From Caballeronia ptereochthonis (GTDB taxonomy: Bacteria > Pseudomonadota > Gammaproteobacteria > Burkholderiales > Burkholderiaceae): DNA of 64,000 nt. Where the stretch lies: NCBI RefSeq assembly GCF_001545075.1, contig NZ_FCOB02000027.1, positions 1-64,000 of the forward strand. Reading direction: 5' to 3'. A program made the translations under genes and the position numbers. The notes beneath the pieces were generated by a model, which searched no databases, was not told the origin of the DNA, and saw only the letters and a list, made by a program, of their open reading frames with translations. Positions 60,586 to 64,000 of this stretch are shown piece after piece (positions within the stretch are counted from its first letter, which is position 1; each line of letters starts with the position of its first letter).

Positions 60586-61224
60586 TCACTTTCGGCGGTG
60601 CTCCACCGCGAACTTGATCAGCTCGGCCTGGCCATCGATATCCAGTTTGCGCTTCAAATTCAGCCGATGCGTTTCCACCGTGCGCACGGAAAGCCGGTGT
60701 TGCTGCGCGATCTGCTTGCTGGACAAGCCTTCCGCCAGCGCGTCGAGGATGTCGAGCTCGCGCGGCGTCAGGCGCTCGAGCGGCGTCTGCATCGAACGTG
60801 CCTGGATCATGCGGGCCGCGACGCCCGCGCTGAAGAAGGTCTTGCCGGCGAGCACCGCGTCGATCGCCTGGATGATCTCGGCGGACGGCGAGTCCTTCAG
60901 CACATAGCCGCTCGCGCCCGCGCGCACGGCCTGCGTCACGTATTCGACGTTGTCGTGCATTGACAACATCAGCACGCGGATGCCCGGAAAGCGCTCGTGA
61001 AAGCGCGCCGCCAGCTCGATGCCGCTCATGCCCGCCATGCCCACGTCCATCAGCACGAGATCGGGCGGGTTCGACTCGTCGGCGGCGAGCGCGAGCGCTT
61101 CGCCGGCGTTGCCCGCTTCGCCGATCACGCGCAGATGCGGCACCGAGTCGAGGCGCGCGTGCAGGCCGTCGCGCACGAGCGGGTGATCGTCCACGAGAAT
61201 GATGCGTGCGGGTTCAGCGCTCAT
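60586..61224 (-). CDS. NarL/FixJ-type response regulator
   Basis: A 212-residue regulator: receiver domain ~1-125 with DDHP at residues ~11-14, phospho-acceptor Asp in LVLMDVGMAGMSG and lysine in GYVLKDS, then a LuxR-type helix-turn-helix (LTPRELDILDALAEGLSSKQIAQQHRLSVRTVETHRLNLKRKL). ATG 61224 lies inside the end of the kinase frame (11-bp overlap). It forms a pair with the kinase and probably controls cstA, whose promoter region holds TACGTA repeats. Confidence 0.92.
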   Translation of the reverse strand: MSAEPARIILVDDHPLVRDGLHARLDSVPHLRVIGEAGNAGEALALAADESNPPDLVLMDVGMAGMSGIELAARFHERFPGIRVLMLSMHDNVEYVTQAVRAGASGYVLKDSPSAEIIQAIDAVLAGKTFFSAGVAARMIQARSMQTPLERLTPRELDILDALAEGLSSKQIAQQHRLSVRTVETHRLNLKRKLDIDGQAELIKFAVEHRRK

Positions 61225-62641
61225 CGGTGTGTCCTTGCAGATTGGGCGCCGCGAGTGGCAACGGCACGGTCGCGGCGATGACCGTGCGGCCGAGTTGCGA
61301 ACTGATCGCCAGCGTGCCGCCGAGCGTGTCGAGCCGCTCGCGCATGTTGCGCAGGCCGACGCCGCTCGCCGGATCGGAGAACGCATTGTGCGCGTCGAAG
61401 CCGCGGCCGTTATCGGAGATCTCGAGCGTGACGGCGTGCGTCGCGATGTCGAGCGTCAGCGCCGCGCGCGACGCGTGCGCGTGGCGCGCGATGTTGGTCA
61501 GCGCTTCCTGCGCGATGCGAAAGAGCACGGTGTTGACCGGGTCGGGAAGTGTCGTGCGTTGCGCCGCACAAGGCTTGCCGTCCGACATCGATCCGAAGCG
61601 CACCTCGACGCCGCCCTGACCGTCGAACTCGCGCGCGAGCTGCTCCAGCGCGGCGGCGAGACCGAGATCGTCGAGCATCGCGGGGCGCAGCGCGTGCGAG
61701 ATGCGGCGCACTTCGCGCAGCGTGCCGGAGAGCCGTCCGAGGCTCGTCGCGAGCGCGGCCTCCGCGGTCGGCTCGCGCGCCGCGCCGCGCTCGAAACGCG
61801 CGAGCGCCGATTCGAGCAGCAGCTTCACGGAGACGAGCATCTGGCTGATGCCGTCGTGCAGTTCGCGCGACAGGCGCGCGCGCTCCTGCTCCTGCGATTC
61901 CACCACTTGCCGCGCGAGGCGCTTGAGCTTCGCGTCCGCGCTCCGGTGCTCGCTGATGTTGAGCACCGCGCCGCACAGCGCGATGACCCCGAGCGCGGCG
62001 AGCGCGATCGCGCCGATCCACATCAGCGTGTGCGCGATGTTCGCGGCGGCCTGCGCATCGATGCGCGCGAGCGTCGTTTCGACATCCTCCAGATAGATGC
62101 CCGTGCCCATCATCCAGCCCCAGCGCTCGAGCGGCACGACATAGCCGAGCTTCGGCGCGAGCATGCCGGTGGACGGCCGCCGCCACACGTAACGCACGTA
62201 GCCGCCACCGCGCGAAGCCTGCTCGATGAGCTCCTGGATGGTCAACGCGCCTTTCGGATCGCGCATCAGCCACAGATCGCGCCCGACGAGATCGGGCTGG
62301 CGCGGATGCATCAGCGACGTGCCGTGCATCGTGTAGACGAAGAAGTAGCCGTCCTGGCCGAAATCGAGCCGCTGCAGCGCGTCGAGCGCGAGCCGGCGGC
62401 GTTCGTCGTCGCTTCTCGGATCGTTCGCGGGCGCGTCGTAGTACGGCGCGATCGCGCTTTTCGCGAGCTCGACGTAATGTCGCAGCTCGATCTCCTTGCT
62501 CGACATGTACGCGGCCTGCGTGGTTGCATGCTGCGCCTGCGCGAGCGATTCCGCCTGCTGGCGCACGCCGTACGTGATGCCGCCGATCGCCAGCGCGAAC
62601 GGCACGATCGCCAGCAGAAAGATTTTTGCCTTGAGATTCAT
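61214..62641 (-). CDS. Sensor histidine kinase with Cache sensor, NarX/UhpB-type core
   Basis: A 475-residue inner-membrane kinase. Helices at ~7-25 and ~205-230 flank a single periplasmic Cache domain (QDGYFFVYTMHGTSLMHP and GYVRYVWRRPSTG, the sCache_2 pattern). The HisKA_3 core carries ELHDGISQMLVSVKLLLE (His in HDG) and a HATPase with NIARHAHASRAALTLD and DNGRGFD. sCache_2 domains often bind short organic acids such as pyruvate or acetate. The divergent neighbour is the pyruvate/peptide-type permease gene cstA, which fits that idea. The specific ligand is inference. Confidence 0.9.
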   Translation of the reverse strand: MNLKAKIFLLAIVPFALAIGGITYGVRQQAESLAQAQHATTQAAYMSSKEIELRHYVELAKSAIAPYYDAPANDPRSDDERRRLALDALQRLDFGQDGYFFVYTMHGTSLMHPRQPDLVGRDLWLMRDPKGALTIQELIEQASRGGGYVRYVWRRPSTGMLAPKLGYVVPLERWGWMMGTGIYLEDVETTLARIDAQAAANIAHTLMWIGAIALAALGVIALCGAVLNISEHRSADAKLKRLARQVVESQEQERARLSRELHDGISQMLVSVKLLLESALARFERGAAREPTAEAALATSLGRLSGTLREVRRISHALRPAMLDDLGLAAALEQLAREFDGQGGVEVRFGSMSDGKPCAAQRTTLPDPVNTVLFRIAQEALTNIARHAHASRAALTLDIATHAVTLEISDNGRGFDAHNAFSDPASGVGLRNMRERLDTLGGTLAISSQLGRTVIAATVPLPLAAPNLQGHTDER

Positions 62642-62662
62642 CGGCTCGTGATGCGTTTCTTG

Positions 62663-62693
62663 CTACGTGATTCTACGTAGGTCGGGTACGTAG
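62663..62693. promoter_or_regulatory. CTACGT repeats in the kinase-cstA divergent region (candidate regulator site)
   Basis: CTACGTG at 62663, CTACGTA at 62673-62679 and TACGTAG at 62687-62693. The last two form a 7-bp inverted repeat with a 7-nt spacer; the first two are direct repeats with a 10-bp period. They lie 22-52 bp upstream of the kinase start and 113-143 bp upstream of cstA. Confidence 0.5.
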
Positions 62694-62805
62694 TTGTGCG
62701 CTTGTAAGGCTTTGGGCGAAGGCGAATACTACCGCCCAATGCGTCGCTGCGGCGCATGGATCGACACCAAGGGCTTACCCCAAGGGCCAAATAAAAGGAG
62801 ACACC

Positions 62806-64000
62806 ATGAATCGGGCTTCCGGATTCCTGGTCTGGATCGCGCTCGCGCTGCTGGGCGCGTTCGCATTCGGCACCATCGCACTCGCGCACGGCGAGCGTAT
62901 CAGCGCACTGTGGATCGTCATCGCGGCGGTCTGCGTCTATCTCATCGCTTACCGCTTCTATTCGCGCTTCATCGCGGGCAAGGTGCTGCAACTCGACGGC
63001 CTGCGCATGACGCCGGCCGTGCGTCACAACGACGGCCTCGACTACGTGCCGACCAACAAGTACGTGCTGTTCGGCCACCACTTCGCGGCCATCGCGGGCG
63101 CAGGTCCGCTCGTCGGTCCGGTGCTCGCCGCGCAGATGGGCTACACGCCCGGCATGCTGTGGATTCTCGCGGGCGTCGTGTTCGCGGGCGCGGTGCAGGA
63201 CTTCGTCGTGCTGTTCATCTCGACGCGCCGCGACGGCCGTTCGCTGGGCGATCTCATCAAGATGGAACTGGGCACCGTGCCCGGCGTGATCGCGCTGTTC
63301 GGCGCGTTCCTCATCATGGTGATCATTCTCGCGGTGCTCGCGCTGATCGTCGTGAAGGCGCTGACGAATTCGCCGTGGGGCACGTTCACCGTGGCCGCGA
63401 CGATTCCGATCGCGCTCTTCATGGGCATCTACACGCGCTACATCCGGCCGGGGCGCATCGGCGAGGTGTCGATCATCGGCTTTGTCCTGCTGATGCTCGC
63501 CATTACGTACGGCGGCCAGGTCGCCGAATCGGCGACGCTCGCACCCCTGTTCACATTCACCGGCACGCAGCTGGTGTGGATCCTGATCGGCTACGGCTTC
63601 GTCGCATCGGTGCTGCCGGTGTGGCTGCTGCTCGCGCCGCGCGATTATCTGTCGACCTTCCTCAAGATCGGCACGATTCTCGGCCTCGCAATCGGCATTC
63701 TGATCGTCGCGCCCGAACTCAAGATGCCGGCCTTCACGAAGTTCGTCGATGGCTCGGGTCCGGTGTGGTCGGGCAACCTGTTCCCGTTCCTCTTCATCAC
63801 GATCGCGTGCGGCGCGGTGTCGGGCTTCCACGCGCTGATCTCGTCGGGCACGACGCCCAAGATGATCGACAACGAAGTGAACATGCGCTTCATCGGCTAT
63901 GGCGCGATGCTGATGGAATCGTTCGTCGCGATCATGGCGCTGGTCGCCGCGTGCGTGATCGAGCCGGGCGTGTACTTCGCGATGAACAGCCCGGCCGCGC
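62806..64000 (+). CDS. cstA: Carbon starvation protein A (CstA), N-terminal part, cut by window edge
   Basis: The first ~398 codons of a polytopic permease of the CstA/BtsT family (about 690 residues when complete). AAAAGGAG lies 5 nt before the ATG. Conserved blocks are VPTNKYVLFGHHFAAIAGAGPLVGPVLAAQMGY, GAVQDFVVLFISTRRDGRSLG and GFHALISSGTTPKM. E. coli CstA and BtsT import pyruvate and peptides under carbon limitation. The divergent two-component pair is the probable regulator. No stop codon is present before the window ends. Confidence 0.95.
   Translation, partial: MNRASGFLVWIALALLGAFAFGTIALAHGERISALWIVIAAVCVYLIAYRFYSRFIAGKVLQLDGLRMTPAVRHNDGLDYVPTNKYVLFGHHFAAIAGAGPLVGPVLAAQMGYTPGMLWILAGVVFAGAVQDFVVLFISTRRDGRSLGDLIKMELGTVPGVIALFGAFLIMVIILAVLALIVVKALTNSPWGTFTVAATIPIALFMGIYTRYIRPGRIGEVSIIGFVLLMLAITYGGQVAESATLAPLFTFTGTQLVWILIGYGFVASVLPVWLLLAPRDYLSTFLKIGTILGLAIGILIVAPELKMPAFTKFVDGSGPVWSGNLFPFLFITIACGAVSGFHALISSGTTPKMIDNEVNMRFIGYGAMLMESFVAIMALVAACVIEPGVYFAMNSPAA

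Noticed and set aside
62638..63831. Minus-strand 397-codon frame over cstA
   Set aside because: Antisense shadow of the clear CstA reading frame, with Arg/Glu/His-rich composition.

Overview
The window is a GC-rich chromosomal segment from a Burkholderiaceae member, most like Paraburkholderia or Caballeronia. The evidence is gene content: bacterial hopanoid genes of the Burkholderia type (hpnI/J, hpnD/E, squalene-hopene cyclase, hpnG, HpnN), a DUF4148 protein, AAHS and MHS aromatic-acid-type symporters, a poly-3-hydroxybutyrate-linked 3-hydroxybutyrate cluster, and many small two-component and LysR/IclR regulators. No rRNA, tRNA, CRISPR array or intact insertion sequence was recognised. All identifications are by eye from protein motifs; no database was searched.

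Layout. 0-4.5 kb: the hopanoid side-chain genes hpnI and hpnJ (hpnJ is cut by the left edge), then a small membrane protein and a QseB/QseC- or PmrA/PmrB-like two-component pair. PmrA/QseB-type direct-repeat boxes lie in front of all three transcription units. 4.6-24.3 kb: mostly single metabolic and transport genes with their regulators. These are a Gfo/Idh/MocA oxidoreductase, LysR, an MHS symporter divergent from a PcaR-like IclR regulator, a nucleoside deaminase, a frameshifted Spy-like gene, an endolysin-holin cassette, an AAHS symporter, TerB-like, UspA, PhoD, epimerase/LysR, WrbA, LysE, CPBP, FUSC, zwf and LysR. 24.4-29.5 kb: a three-domain flavin/iron-sulfur oxidoreductase, a GST and an AI-2E family permease with a long cytosolic tail.

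29.6-32.2 kb: an AT-richer island with an orphan type VI secretion lipase effector and its Tli4-type immunity lipoprotein. 32.6-40.4 kb: a small protein, an Aer-like chemoreceptor, and a 3-hydroxybutyrate module (dehydrogenase, GntP-type permease, divergent sigma-54 activator with a recognisable -24/-12 promoter and three upstream dyads), then a lipoprotein and a serine hydrolase. 40.4-43.6 kb: lipocalin, an AEC transporter pseudogene, small secreted proteins and an FMN reductase. 43.7-50.3 kb: a large repeat-rich acidic protein, a hybrid histidine kinase, and a CheY-CheC-diguanylate cyclase operon.

50.5-60.6 kb is the main hopanoid region. hpnD-hpnE-shc-hpnG are translationally coupled (each start overlaps the previous stop) behind an extended -10 promoter. 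After a thioesterase come mlaA and hpnN, overlapping by 4 bp, and a divergent MlaC/HpnM-like periplasmic protein. Together with hpnI/J at the other end, the window holds steps for making squalene, cyclising it, modifying the side chain and moving the product to the outer membrane. The right end has a NarL-type two-component pair next to the carbon starvation permease gene cstA, which is cut by the window edge.

The most interesting non-coding signals are the PmrA/QseB boxes linking a two-component system to hpnIJ, a seven-copy intergenic repeat (TCCCG-N6-CTCACC), a head-to-head pair of perfect DnaA boxes, and the sigma-54/UAS array at the 3-hydroxybutyrate locus.
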